Shown: positions 25,013 through 35,200 of the stretch, in pieces
Layout of the letters: every line of letters begins with the position of its first letter
How positions within the stretch are numbered: the stretch's first letter is position 1
DNA from: an uncultured Bacteriovoracaceae bacterium
GTDB lineage: Bacteria; Bdellovibrionota; Bacteriovoracia; Bacteriovoracales; Bacteriovoracaceae
DNA length: 64,000 nucleotides
Direction of reading: 5' to 3'
NCBI GenBank assembly: GCA_937931205.1
Contig: CALHBF010000014.1
Location: 124,001-188,000 of the forward strand
Program-made: the position numbers and the translations under genes
The notes under the pieces: model-generated
What the model saw: the letters and a program-made list of their open reading frames with translations, nothing else
The model's database searches: none
What the model was told of the DNA's origin: nothing

Positions 25013-25750
25013 TTATTTTTTAAGAAGATCTGGTCGATGCTTATTGGTAAGCCTGAGTTTCTCGGCCTTTTGCCATTCTTCTATTTTTTTATGATGACCA
25101 TTCATCAGAACTTCTGGAACTGACTTCCCTTCAAACTCTGCCGGTCTAGTGTATTGTGGGTGCTCAAGCAGACCGTCCTCAAACGAGTCCATTTGGCTTG
25201 AAAGCTTGTTTCCCAGTATCCCTGGTACAAACCTTATGCTTGAATCAATCATCAGCATAATGGCCAATTCTCCACCTGTGAGAACAAAGTCTCCGATGGA
25301 GTAGAACTCATCCACATAATTCTCCAGAAATCTCTCATCAATGCCTTCATAGCGGCCGGCAATGAAGACGATATCACGAGTTGGATGACTGAGCTTCTCT
25401 TGTGCGAATGATTTTGCCACTTCATTATTCCACACGACTCCACGAGGTGAAGTATAAATCACTTGCAGGTCAGCTAGCGATTGATAGCCAAACTGATTAA
25501 CGACTCCTTCAACAAGAGCATCTTTAAGTATGTCTGCCCTCATTACCATTCCTGGTCCACCGCCGTAGGGAGTATCATCTACACTTTTATAGTTGGTTTT
25601 AGAATAATCACGAATATTGATAAGATGAACTTCAAATTTTAAATCATCCTGGCTTCGCTCTCCACGAAGAGCTGAGCCAGCAATGCCGCATTCAATAAGC
25701 GGCTTAAAGTATTCCGGAAAGATAGTGAGAATAAAGATACGTTTCTTCAC
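25013..25750 (-). CDS. trmD: tRNA (guanine37-N1)-methyltransferase
   Basis: TrmD methylates G37 next to the anticodon, preventing frameshifts. The 245-residue protein has the SPOUT knot motifs PYGGGPGMVMRADIL, YTSPRGVVWN, FIAGRYEGIDERF, YSIGDFVLTGGELAIM, and the tRNA-binding LLEHPQYTRPAEF. It starts at GTG 25750, which overlaps the rimM stop as GTGA. It ends the minus-strand half of the ffh-rpsP-rimM-trmD cluster; rplS is not next to it. Confidence 0.96.
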   Translation of the reverse strand: MKKRIFILTIFPEYFKPLIECGIAGSALRGERSQDDLKFEVHLINIRDYSKTNYKSVDDTPYGGGPGMVMRADILKDALVEGVVNQFGYQSLADLQVIYTSPRGVVWNNEVAKSFAQEKLSHPTRDIVFIAGRYEGIDERFLENYVDEFYSIGDFVLTGGELAIMLMIDSSIRFVPGILGNKLSSQMDSFEDGLLEHPQYTRPAEFEGKSVPEVLMNGHHKKIEEWQKAEKLRLTNKHRPDLLKK

Positions 25751-26247
25751 TCTGTATACTCCGGAAGAATCATCACCACATGGTTCTCTTCAAGATCCAC
25801 TTCCGGAAAAAAATTCTCAACAAAAGGGAGCATGATTCTCTCACCTTCCGTCATTTGAATTTCTAAAACTTCCTGTGCCCCATTATCAAACACATTAAGC
25901 ACTTCACCTAGAGTCTCTCCCGACTCAGAAACAACACTCATTCCCGGAAGGTCAAAAAGATAAAACTCATCTTGTGGAAGGTCTTCGCGAGATACACTCA
26001 ATTCAAAAGGAATAAGCTTCTCTAACATCGTTCGATCAGCAACTTCCTTAAAGGTCACAATCGCCTTATTGGCAACCTTGAGCTTCTCGATAGTGAGCTT
26101 CATCCCAGCTTTTGGAATTTGAGATTTTTCATTATAGGCAGTGGCATGAATCTCCATTCCCTCTTCAAAAACATTCTCTTCTAAGAAGTTAAGTTCGGCC
26201 TCACCTTTGATTCCATGAGGACGAGCGACGTAAGCAATTTTGATCAT
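25747..26247 (-). CDS. rimM: 16S rRNA processing protein RimM
   Basis: RimM helps 30S maturation, binding protein S19. The protein has the N-terminal IKIAYVARPHGIKGEAEL motif and a C-terminal PRC-barrel (EFYLFDLPGMSVVSESGETLG, split around the conserved Asp-Leu) that ends FFPEVDLEENHVVMILPE. The ATG at 26247 matches the family's usual start. An in-frame ATG at 26268 would give 173 residues but lies in the T-tract of a terminator. Overlaps trmD by 4 bases. Confidence 0.92.
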   Translation of the reverse strand: MIKIAYVARPHGIKGEAELNFLEENVFEEGMEIHATAYNEKSQIPKAGMKLTIEKLKVANKAIVTFKEVADRTMLEKLIPFELSVSREDLPQDEFYLFDLPGMSVVSESGETLGEVLNVFDNGAQEVLEIQMTEGERIMLPFVENFFPEVDLEENHVVMILPEYTE

Positions 26248-26264
26248 CTTTAGATTTTCTTTGG

Positions 26265-26320
26265 CCATAAAAATAAAAAAACCCCAACTGGATTCTCTCT
26301 AAGAGGTCAAGTTGGGGTTT
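26265..26320 (-). terminator. Rho-independent terminator between khpA and rimM
   Basis: On the minus strand AACCCCAACT pairs with AGTTGGGGTT (10 bp, 20-base loop), followed by TTTTTTTATTTTT. It lies between the khpA stop and the rimM start, inside what is usually one operon, so rimM-trmD may depend on readthrough or on its own promoter. Confidence 0.75.
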
Positions 26321-26341
26321 CAAAAATGTGAGGTGATGATG

Positions 26342-26584
26342 TTACTCGATAATTTCGAGTACCGATCTCTTTTTCAGCTTGGTTGAAGCAGCATTCAGAA
26401 TCGTACGAAGCGCTCTTGCTGTTCTTCCTTGCTTACCGATCACTTTACCCAAGTCAGACTTGTCCACCTTGAGTTCAATAACCGTGGTTTGTTCCCCTTC
26501 AATCTCGTTGACTTCAACTCGATCAGGCATGTCTACAAGAGACTTAGATACAAACTCAATCAGACTCTTCAATTCACTGCTCAT
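26342..26584 (-). CDS. khpA: KH-domain RNA-binding protein KhpA (YlqC family)
   Basis: An 80-residue single KH domain with the signature [17 protein letters not shown] (GxxG loop). Family members bind RNA with KhpB and affect cell division and wall growth in some bacteria; no khpB is seen in the window. Its position between rpsP and rimM is the usual one. It is followed by a strong terminator. Confidence 0.93.
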   Translation of the reverse strand: MSSELKSLIEFVSKSLVDMPDRVEVNEIEGEQTTVIELKVDKSDLGKVIGKQGRTARALRTILNAASTKLKKRSVLEIIE

Positions 26585-26651
26585 AACACCTACTTGTTAA
26601 AAGGCCCCTCAAATTAGAGCATCGAAGGGCTTATACAAGTATTATAGCAAA

Positions 26652-26894
26652 TTAAAGCTTAATGTTGTTATTTTTAAGTAGCGATTTCACAGTATCAGAT
26701 ACTTGAGCACCTTTTTTAATCCAAGCTTGGATACCTTCAACATTAACAAAAGCTAATGTATTCGAAGCTTTAGGGTCATATTGACCAAGCTTTTCAAGGA
26801 ATTGGCCATCACGAGCTGAACGTGAGTTTGTAGCTACAATTGTGTAAACTGGACGGTGTGTACGGCCGCCGCGTGCTAATCTAATCTTTACCAT
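26652..26894 (-). CDS. rpsP: 30S ribosomal protein S16
   Basis: An 80-residue bS16 beginning MVKIRLARGGRTHRPVY, with RDGQFLEKLGQYDPKA and the C-terminal KKGAQVSDTVKSLLKN, all typical. It is needed for 30S assembly. The ATG at 26894 has AGAGGAGAAG upstream, so an in-frame GTG at 26918 was rejected. Downstream of ffh and upstream of khpA, the standard order. Confidence 0.97.
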   Translation of the reverse strand: MVKIRLARGGRTHRPVYTIVATNSRSARDGQFLEKLGQYDPKASNTLAFVNVEGIQAWIKKGAQVSDTVKSLLKNNNIKL

Positions 26895-26980
26895 TAGGTC
26901 TTCTCCTCTAGAGGTCACAAAAAATTTTATGAATTTATAGATCGTCTGCCTGCATAAGTCAAACTGATCCCATTAACTTA

Positions 26981-28420
26981 TTAGAAATACTTCTTACCAA
27001 ACTGCCCTTTGTTCTTGGCCTTATCTGGTTTTTGCCCCATAAAATCATTGTTTTTAGGAGCTTGGCGGAATCCCTTCACTGGGCCCATTCCTGGAAGGTT
27101 TGGCATCCCACCACCCTTCATCATACTCATCATCCCAACCATCATCTGCTTCATCTGGTTAAAACGTTCAATAAATTCTGTTACGTCCTTCTCGGCTCGA
27201 CCGCATCCTTTGGCAATTCGCTCACGGCGAGACCCATTGATCAAATCCACGTTTTCACGCTCGGCCTTAGTCATTGAGTTGATCATCACTCGCATGCGCT
27301 TCATTTCATCTTCCGCACCGGACATATCACCCAACTGCTTCATCATGCCACCCATTCCTGGGATCATTTTCATGATAGAGCCAAACGAGCCAAGACGATT
27401 GATCGTCTCCATTTGTTTAACAAAATCATTAATCGTGAAGCGACCTTTCTCAAGGTTCTTCATGATGCTTTCTGCATCGTCTTTATTGATCGCCTCTTCA
27501 GCTTTCTCAACAAGAGAGAGAACGTCCCCCATATCGAGAATTCGTTTTGCCAGACGATCTGGGTGGAAAGAATCTAGATCTTTCATCTTCTCACCAACTG
27601 ACATGAACTTAATAGGCACACCAGTTACATAACGAATTGAGAGAGCAGCACCACCACGCGCATCTGAATCCATTTTTGAGAGAACAACACCTGTAAGACC
27701 TACTTTCTCATGGAAAACTTTTGCTACGTTAACCGCTTCCTGTCCGTTCATTGCATCCGCAACAATAAGAACTTCAGGATTATCAAGAGACTTACGAACA
27801 TCAACGAGCTGACCCATGAGTTCTTCATCAACTTGCAGGCGTCCAGCTGTATCAATGATCGCCACTTCTTTTCCAAGGCGTTTTGCTTCCGCCATACCGT
27901 TCTTCACAATCTCAACAGAAGACTGAGTAAGATCAGAATCAAAATAATCCACGCCAAGATTTTTAGCGTGAGTAATGAGCTGATCTTTAGCGGCCGGACG
28001 GAAATTATCCGCAGGAATTAAATAGATATCTTTTTTATTTTTATTACGAAGGTAGAGAGCAAGTTTTCCGGCAAATGTTGTTTTACCAGCACCATTTAGA
28101 CCAACAATCAAAATAGGGTTAACACCAGCACGATTGATATTGAGTTTCTCATTCTCGCCACCCATCAGACGAGCTAGCTCATCGTGCATGATTTTTACAA
28201 ACTGCTGTCCAGGATTTACGCCTTTAGTAACTTTCTCACCAAGGGCCTGCTCTTTAACTTTTTCAACAAATTCTTTAACAACTTTAAAATTTACATCTGC
28301 TTCAAGAAGGGCAGTTTTAACACCTTTGAGTGTTTCTTCAATATTTTCTTCACTGATCTTGTTTGTTCCTTTTAACGAACGAAACGCTTCAGAGAATTTA
28401 TCACTTAGATTATCAAACAT
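26981..28420 (-). CDS. ffh: Signal recognition particle protein Ffh
   Basis: The SRP54 GTPase that targets nascent inner-membrane proteins with 4.5S RNA. The 479-residue protein has an N-terminal helical domain (MFDNLSDKFSEAFRSLKG), the G domain with GLNGAGKTTFAGKLA, IDTAGRLQVDEELM, SKMDSDARGGAALS and PIKFMSVGEK, and a Met-rich M domain (MKQMMVGMMSMMKGG) for signal peptides and RNA. The ATG at 28420 with AAAGGGG upstream was chosen over TTG 28441. It overlaps the HAD gene by 8 bases. No 4.5S RNA gene was noticed in the window. Confidence 0.97.
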   Translation of the reverse strand: MFDNLSDKFSEAFRSLKGTNKISEENIEETLKGVKTALLEADVNFKVVKEFVEKVKEQALGEKVTKGVNPGQQFVKIMHDELARLMGGENEKLNINRAGVNPILIVGLNGAGKTTFAGKLALYLRNKNKKDIYLIPADNFRPAAKDQLITHAKNLGVDYFDSDLTQSSVEIVKNGMAEAKRLGKEVAIIDTAGRLQVDEELMGQLVDVRKSLDNPEVLIVADAMNGQEAVNVAKVFHEKVGLTGVVLSKMDSDARGGAALSIRYVTGVPIKFMSVGEKMKDLDSFHPDRLAKRILDMGDVLSLVEKAEEAINKDDAESIMKNLEKGRFTINDFVKQMETINRLGSFGSIMKMIPGMGGMMKQLGDMSGAEDEMKRMRVMINSMTKAERENVDLINGSRRERIAKGCGRAEKDVTEFIERFNQMKQMMVGMMSMMKGGGMPNLPGMGPVKGFRQAPKNNDFMGQKPDKAKNKGQFGKKYF

Positions 28421-28886
28421 CGCTAACCCCTTTCCAATCAAGAGTAATGACCTTACTACAAACTTCAGGATCCTTCACTAAGAAATCAGGATAAAGATCG
28501 CCAATTGTGGCCAGATCCACCTCATTGCTCCAAAGTGCGACAATGCTGGTCACTCCAAAGTGCTTTGCACCTAAAACATCAGCAAAGGTATCCCCTATGA
28601 CACAGATCCGTTCCTTAGGAATTTCAGGGAGCATTTTCTCAAGACCCTCCGGATGAGGCTTTCGATCCCCGTCATCACAACAAAAGATGTCCTCAAACAG
28701 CGCCAGAACCTGGTGTTCTTTTAAAATCCGTAAAGTTGACGCCCTGTCCCTTCCAGTCCAAATGTATAAAGCATGTCCTGCTAGTTTAAGACTTTGCAAT
28801 AGCTCATAAACACCGGAATAAAGCGGTTTTCCTGGGATATGAGGATTTATCAGAGTGCCATCACAATCAAAAACAATGTGTTTCAT
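28413..28886 (-). CDS. HAD-superfamily hydrolase
   Basis: A phosphatase-fold protein of 157 residues. Motif I is VFDCDGTLINP (nucleophile Asp), motif II YIWTGRD (Thr), motif III includes RKPHPEG (Lys), and motif IV VIGDTFADVLGA (Asp). The cap domain is very small, as in subclass III or phosphoglycolate-phosphatase-like members. Substrate unknown. The ATG at 28886 starts just before the nucleophile strand. It diverges from dusB and overlaps ffh by 8 bases, so it is probably the first gene of the ffh operon. Confidence 0.85.
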   Translation of the reverse strand: MKHIVFDCDGTLINPHIPGKPLYSGVYELLQSLKLAGHALYIWTGRDRASTLRILKEHQVLALFEDIFCCDDGDRKPHPEGLEKMLPEIPKERICVIGDTFADVLGAKHFGVTSIVALWSNEVDLATIGDLYPDFLVKDPEVCSKVITLDWKGVSDV

Positions 28887-28914
28887 GCATGAGTATTCTA
28901 ATGAGGAATAGAAG

Positions 28915-30045
28915 ATGTTTACAACCCTAAAGAGTTCCACTAAAAACTATTCCCTCATGAGCATGCAATTTAGTCCCGCATTAACTGAAAAGATGAACGC
29001 CTTTAAAGGTAGGGCTTCCCCTATTCAATTAGGAAGCGTGCACTTTTCTTCCAAACTGCTACTGGCCCCGATGGCCGGGATTTGTAATATCCCTTTCCGT
29101 CTGTTGATGGAGGATCTGGGTGCGGGTGGAACAGTCAGCGAATTGATTTCATGCCACGGCATCAATTATGGTAATCAGCGCACTCTTGATATGCTCAAGA
29201 TCCACAAACTGGAAAAAAACGTAGGTATTCAGCTTTTCGGTGAAGATGCTGAGTCCATGGCCCGCGCCAGTGTGGTCGCGGAAAGTTATGGCCCAAAATT
29301 TTTAGATATCAATATGGGCTGTCCGGTCAATAAGGTCGTCTCTAAAGGCGGCGGTTCAGCTTTAATGAAAGAGCTAGAAAAGCTTGCTCCGCTTTTTACC
29401 TCCATGAAAAAAAATATGAAGGTTCCCCTCAGTATTAAAATCAGAACAGGATGGGATCAAAATACTCTTAATGCAAAAGATGTGATGAGTATCGCCAATG
29501 ACTGCGGGATTGAATGGGTCGCCATTCATGGTCGCACACGCACTCAACAATACACAGGATTGGCCAACTGGGATTATATTGAAGCACTTAATGAAGTTAA
29601 GAAACTTCCGTTGATTGGAAATGGCGATCTTCACCATCCTTATGGAGTAAGTCAGCGTCTGCAGAAAACAAACTGTGATGCTTTAATGATTGCTCGTGGA
29701 GCTCTTCGCAATCCCTTTATTTTTTTAGAATCCCTTGATCCTGAGTACGCCAATAAAAAACACTCGGTCTTCACCGGCCCTGATTATTGGGAAGTAATTC
29801 AGCGTCTCTACCAATACACAACTGAGACATTTGCTGATGAGCGGGCCATTCTCGTGCAAATCAGAAAACTCATTGTTTGGTTTGCAGCAGGCTTTCCGAA
29901 AGCCGCAGCCTTCAGAAGTCAGGTCTTCGGGTCTGCTAACTTAGAAGAAACGATGAAGTTGGCCGAGGATTATTTTATGGGCCTAGGCGATGCTCAGAAA
30001 TTCATCAATTACGATGAAGTCTTTATGAGTTCTGGCCACGGCTAA
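28915..30045 (+). CDS. dusB: tRNA-dihydrouridine synthase (DusB-like)
   Basis: An FMN enzyme that reduces uridines in tRNA with NADPH. The TIM-barrel motifs are LLLAPMAGICNIPFRLL, INMGCPVNKVVSKGGGSALM (catalytic Cys), IKIRTGWD, VAIHGRTRTQQYTG, LIGNGDL and MIARGALRNPFIF, and a C-terminal helical domain binds tRNA. At 376 residues it has an N-terminal extension of about 30 residues over the common length. GAGGAA lies 6 bases before the ATG at 28915. DusB is the closest subfamily by the bacterial one-copy pattern, though DusA/C assignment would need comparison. Confidence 0.9.
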   Translation: MFTTLKSSTKNYSLMSMQFSPALTEKMNAFKGRASPIQLGSVHFSSKLLLAPMAGICNIPFRLLMEDLGAGGTVSELISCHGINYGNQRTLDMLKIHKLEKNVGIQLFGEDAESMARASVVAESYGPKFLDINMGCPVNKVVSKGGGSALMKELEKLAPLFTSMKKNMKVPLSIKIRTGWDQNTLNAKDVMSIANDCGIEWVAIHGRTRTQQYTGLANWDYIEALNEVKKLPLIGNGDLHHPYGVSQRLQKTNCDALMIARGALRNPFIFLESLDPEYANKKHSVFTGPDYWEVIQRLYQYTTETFADERAILVQIRKLIVWFAAGFPKAAAFRSQVFGSANLEETMKLAEDYFMGLGDAQKFINYDEVFMSSGHG

Positions 30046-30100
30046 ACCTGACTAATTTATTCCTAATATTTTATGGAGAACTAACCGATAGGCTAATCGT

Positions 30101-32080
30101 ATGATTGGATTATTGCTCATTCTTCTACAAACTCAAAGCTTTGCCGCGGTCAATGCCCCTGGTTGTCAGGAATTGTCCTCTATCGTCTCGAGTATGGAAA
30201 AGAACCTGCAAACCAAGAATGCCAAAGCTTGTCAGGAGCTCAATATTTCAGAGCTTTTCCCCAAGGCCATCTCTAGTGAGTTGACTGCTGTTTTTGATGA
30301 AAATAAGTGTCAGCCTCTTTATCAAATCGAAACTAAAATTGCTGAACTTGAGAACCAAGAAGCCCTGCTTTTAGGTTTTGAAAAATTGAAAAATCATATG
30401 CAGGAGACGCAAGAAATCCTCTCGAAAGAGCGAAAGGCCGAACTTGTCCAATCCAGTGCTAAAAGTTTCACTCAGGCCCTCAATACTGCTCAGACGATTG
30501 AGCTAATGTTAAACACCAAGATTCCTGGTGAAGAAGCAAGCTTTATCCAAATGCTTGCCGTCGAAGAAGCGGACCAATGGTCAGATGTTGCAAAACTTAA
30601 AAATTTAACATCCAGATTTTGTGAAAAGATGGGACAAAAGAAAGAGAACTACCCTGTGTGTTCTGAAGCCTTCATGCCCAATGAACAAACTCATAAAGAA
30701 TTAAAAGAACTCTTGAGTTCTCGTCGACTGACTCATGATCAGGCCCGTGAATGGAAAGAGTCTCTGATGATTCAAACTCAAGACGGCAAGGCCTATTCAT
30801 TCACAACAATGGCCGCTTCACTAGAGGATGATTACGCAAAGATGATCTCTGGTGAGAAACTTAATGATGAACAATTTGCTCGTCTACGTGCTTTAGAAAG
30901 ATTCCGTTCAAATCCCAAGTTTTCATTCTTAAGCAAACTACCTGAAGCAAGAAAAGATCAAAATGTCATTACTGACAGAATGAAATATCATGCGATCAAT
31001 CTTAGCAAACGTCAGGAAACTGAAGTGAACGCCAAAATGAGTTTAGTGGCTTCTCTGAATAAAAACCTAATGGGCCCTGATGAACAAAATGCCTGTGCGA
31101 ATACGAAAATTCTTTCAGACTTAGATCAATTATGTTTGAGTGCTCTTCGCTCAGCTCACAATCGCCTGAAACAAACACAAACCAATGATCAAATTTCTCA
31201 ACTCGGAGAAGCTATTGCCAGTTTTGAGAAGTCCGACCGCTATTCTAAAAAACTAAAAGATCTGGCCAGTGTTTGTGAATCAAATCCATCTAGCTGTGCT
31301 GAAGGTTTGCCTCTGAACCTTGCCAATGTTTCTGATGAACTTTCTGCTCTGAGAATCATCAAAGAATCAATCAGCAAAGATCAGTCGCAGAGTATTGATT
31401 TTAGAAATTTTGCAGTGACAAGATGGACTCACAACTGTTCAGAACAAATTGATGCACAAAAATCAATCATTGAAGAATGTAACGATACCCTCAGTCAGAT
31501 TGCTCCGGAGATGTTCAAACTAACCAACAGCATCCTTGATATCAGTGTGACAATTGATCCCAAAAAAGCTCCTGCGGCCGATAAAATAAAAACTCTGTGC
31601 GAGGATGAGTCGGTAAAAAAACTTCAGGATCAAAAAAGACTTTGTGCCTTTTTTGAAGACAAAGTATCAGATGAACTGCCACCACCTGATAAATCAAAAG
31701 ATGAAGCGAAGAAAAAAGCTGAGAGCTACATGGCCCCTGTTGCAGCTCCGGATGGCGGTAATAATTCAAGTCGAGATGCTTGGCTTAGAGGTCTAGCGAC
31801 GATTGCCAATACTGCGGTGGGAGCTTATTTAAATAACCCTAACCAAGGTTATTTCAATATGAATACAAATCCCTACATGTACAACTATGCCCCTTATTCA
31901 CTCACTGGCGGAATGGGAACAGCAGATGCCATTCTCTTCAATGCCCGCTACTATGGGGCCTATGGGTTATATATGCCTACTCAGGGACTTCAGCCCTATA
32001 CCGCCTTTGGAGCTGGCTCGATCTCAAGTTACCATGCACTTCCAAAAAGTTCAGGCAGTTACAGCTACTTTAGTAAATAG
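30101..32080 (+). CDS. Secreted helical, Cys-containing protein of unknown function
   Basis: A 659-residue protein with a short signal peptide (MIGLLLILLQTQSFA). The mature chain up to about residue 540 is helical and charged, with scattered Cys pairs (CQEL, CEKMGQ, CANTKILSDLDQLCL, CESNPSSC, CSEQ), suggesting a disulfide-braced helical bundle. A Pro/Asp/Lys linker leads to a C-terminal 90-residue tail rich in Tyr, Asn, Gly and Ser (YFNMNTNPYMYNYAPYSL and onwards), which looks low-complexity and adhesive or disordered. No known family. It is followed 171 bases later by the giant lipoprotein on the same strand. Confidence 0.68.
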   Translation: MIGLLLILLQTQSFAAVNAPGCQELSSIVSSMEKNLQTKNAKACQELNISELFPKAISSELTAVFDENKCQPLYQIETKIAELENQEALLLGFEKLKNHMQETQEILSKERKAELVQSSAKSFTQALNTAQTIELMLNTKIPGEEASFIQMLAVEEADQWSDVAKLKNLTSRFCEKMGQKKENYPVCSEAFMPNEQTHKELKELLSSRRLTHDQAREWKESLMIQTQDGKAYSFTTMAASLEDDYAKMISGEKLNDEQFARLRALERFRSNPKFSFLSKLPEARKDQNVITDRMKYHAINLSKRQETEVNAKMSLVASLNKNLMGPDEQNACANTKILSDLDQLCLSALRSAHNRLKQTQTNDQISQLGEAIASFEKSDRYSKKLKDLASVCESNPSSCAEGLPLNLANVSDELSALRIIKESISKDQSQSIDFRNFAVTRWTHNCSEQIDAQKSIIEECNDTLSQIAPEMFKLTNSILDISVTIDPKKAPAADKIKTLCEDESVKKLQDQKRLCAFFEDKVSDELPPPDKSKDEAKKKAESYMAPVAAPDGGNNSSRDAWLRGLATIANTAVGAYLNNPNQGYFNMNTNPYMYNYAPYSLTGGMGTADAILFNARYYGAYGLYMPTQGLQPYTAFGAGSISSYHALPKSSGSYSYFSK

Positions 32081-32184
32081 GTCGCCTACTATTTAAGGCG
32101 GCACGCTGCCAGCGTTTCTTCTCTCGGTGAACCAATTTTCCCCCTCTCACATAAGAGCGCACTTTTAGCCCAAAGAAGTGTTAA

Positions 32185-32228
32185 AATAACAGTGTTATTA
32201 AGGCAGACCTCTCTTCGGATTTGAGGTC
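32185..32228 (+). promoter_or_regulatory. Dyads in the leader of the giant lipoprotein gene
   Basis: AATAACAGTGTTATT (32185-32199) is a 6+6 inverted repeat of operator size, and GACCTC / GAGGTC (32206-32211 / 32223-32228) forms a hairpin ending 9 bases before the ribosome-binding GGAG. Either could regulate the gene; no recogniser is known. Confidence 0.3.
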
Positions 32229-32251
32229 GCACATTGTGGAGTCATGAAGAC

Positions 32252-35200
32252 ATGGATATGAGATACCTCATTCTCAGCTTGCTTATACTTTTGGGAGGAT
32301 GTCTTCCGGAGGCCAAAGTCTCTAAAGGCAATTCCAGTACTCAAGAAAGTGGTCCAACCGAAACGATTGATCCGACCATTCCCAAAACTGATACTCAGTG
32401 GAACTATCTTGCTCAAACTTATAAAACCATCACCATCTATGCTTCCAACTTAAACAATGCTTACATCACCGGATATGAGACAGAAACTTATCTAGCGACT
32501 GAGAGTAATTTCAAAAATCAAACTTATTGTCTTGTTACTGACTTCAGTATTACAGGCAACAAACGCCAGATGCGTGCGCGTGTTATCCCTGAATCTTATT
32601 ATGACTTTTCTGCTAAGCGCACGGTGAGAACTCTACGAGTTGATTTCAACGTCATCTCTTCAGAAGTTCAAAGTTTGTGCTCACCTGATCTGTATTCTTA
32701 TAACTCTTTAGGAGAGCACTCTCTTGATACGACTGTTCCTGCGACTGTGGTGTATTCAGCAGATGCTCTTTGTCCAACATGTACATCTCGAGTCAACTCA
32801 ACCAAGATCAGAATTTTTAAATTAAATTCTTCTGCACTTTATGAAGTTCCTACTCAAAGTATCAAACTATCAGGTCTCTCACTGATCGTTGATCCTAACT
32901 CTGGCAGCTCTGGTGGCAACGGCAGTTGTTCTACTTCAAGTTGTCAGGCCCAAGGTTATGACTGCTGCTTAGAAGAGCAATGTGTGGATAACAGCGCCCT
33001 AAGACCTTCTGCTCAAACTATTTATTATGATCAGTGGCGTACAGCGGAAGAAGAGCGACTAACTGACCCTCTTGCGTGGATGCGCTACCCGCATATCTAC
33101 TACATCTGTCCTAACTACGTTCCACCTACTCCGGGAACAACGACTGGTGGAAGTACTGGATCAACAACAGGTTCTGGTGGGGGTGGCGGTGATCAGTTAG
33201 AGCAACAGCTTGCTCAAATCAAAAAAGATCTTGCTTGTCTTGAGAACATAAAATCACAAACACTAACAGTTCCTTTCCATCAGGAACTTCTCGTGAACAA
33301 CTCATTTACGGGAACAGCTCAGTGTAAAACTCAAGCCTCAGAAGAAAATGATGAGATGCACTTTAAGAAAGTAGCACGTCGTCTTTATCAGTACTGTGGA
33401 TGTTCTTACTCTGAACTCGCAGATATGATCAACTTCTGTCCTGCTTATTATTACAAAGCTTCCACTACTAATGGTGCAGGAGAAGCAACAAGCTTTGAGT
33501 GTCAGATTCTCTCCGAAGTAACTGTTCCGACAACTCAGGAAGTAAGTGTGAATTCTCGCTCGGCCCCTCACCGCTTCTTTAACTCAGACGGAGCAGAGTT
33601 CAACACTCCACAGGCCAGTTCACTTCCGCAAGAACTGGATACGTTCACTTATCTAGATCAAGACAATAACGTTCATTCACAAGCGGCCTTTGGAATCAAT
33701 TCTATCATTGGCCCAATGAGCCTCAATCTGGATCGAGCACTTCCGGCCAAGTCAGTAAATGTTGAACTTGATCAGATGTATCTCATCCGCACCATCAGCG
33801 GTTACTACACTCCTTGTCCGACTTGTGGAAAAGATAAGTGGCATGAATCAATGACCGCTTATCCTTCAAGCAACTGGGGTGTGGGATTACAGGCGATTGG
33901 TTTCTCAACTAAGCGAGATGAACTAGATAACAACATCACAGGTGGTAACTACGAGGATACTATTTTTGGACGTGCCTGCTGGGTACCTCCAACAATGCTT
34001 CCTTTCACTCACCGATCAATGAGCGGCACAGATACAACTAATCAGCGAAGAAATCGTCTCCAAACTCAAGCGGTTCTCTACTCTAATGGTTATCAGCGTG
34101 ACTGGTTCGGATTTAATAAGGGAGCACTCATCGGCTCTTTTGACGGAGTCAGTTGGTTTGCTGTTGGTAATGGACGTCTTGTGAAATCCACTACAAAAAA
34201 ATTGTACCTGGCCATTAATGCTCCATTTGCCGATCTGGCAACTGCATCCATGCACCAAGTGCAGATCAGTATGTATGATGGCCACTCGCAAGCTCCACAG
34301 GTTGATTATGATCCGCAATATCACCGATCGGCCTCTCTGCAAAACCAAGCCGGAAATTGTCAGGCCAATCACATGTGCCAAACAGATACGGACTGTATCA
34401 CTCGCTTGGGTTGGGAATATGCTTGCGCTGATGTCTCAAGCTTAAAAACAAGTTGGCCTCTATTTGATATTAACTCAAAAGAAGAAATTGGTTCTCAAAC
34501 TTTAACTCTTGATCAAATTCTGGCCCAGAAAAAGTTTCCTTCTTCAGAAACAAAACGCTGTGTTTATCGTGGAGCAGGAGCTGTTTGTTTACAAAATTCA
34601 AACCTCGTTACTGATCTTAATAATAAGAAGGTCATGACTTGTGCGCCAAACTTTTACTGCGCCCCACTCACTTCAGGTGATAATATTTCAACCAAAGTTT
34701 CACGCTTTGCTACTGATCTTGAAAATCTGATCGTGAATAGAAATCATCTTTTTGGCCAAGATGCCAATGTCCTAGGACGTCCGCTTAATTACATGGGCGA
34801 GATTGCGACGATTCCTAATGCCCTTCAAACTTCGATACGTAACAACCTCCTAGAGAATCAATCGACCCTCGCTGGATCAGGATCAGGAATTTGTCGTCCA
34901 GGTAAAGCACTGCCGACTGTTGCCACTCAAGCAACTATGTCTAACCCTTTTGAACAGCACAAATCTCCTGATACTCTCAAGAGAACAGACTTCATTAACC
35001 AGATGGCAAGTTGTAATAGCGCTCTCTTCAGTGTCTATCGTCACAGTTCGTGTCCAGTAATTGGAGACTCAGGAAACTATCTGCAATTTGAAACAAACAC
35101 TCTCGCAGTAGATTTCAACTCCAGAGCTTCACGCCAAAATAGCTGTGGACTTGAAAGTATCTCTACGGATGCCGGGAGTCTTAATATGTCAGCTGACTCC

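Noticed and set aside
27009-27632. Long open frame on the plus strand opposite ffh
   Set aside because: It is the complement of a strongly conserved gene, has no ribosome-binding site or family features, and is explained as a shadow of ffh.
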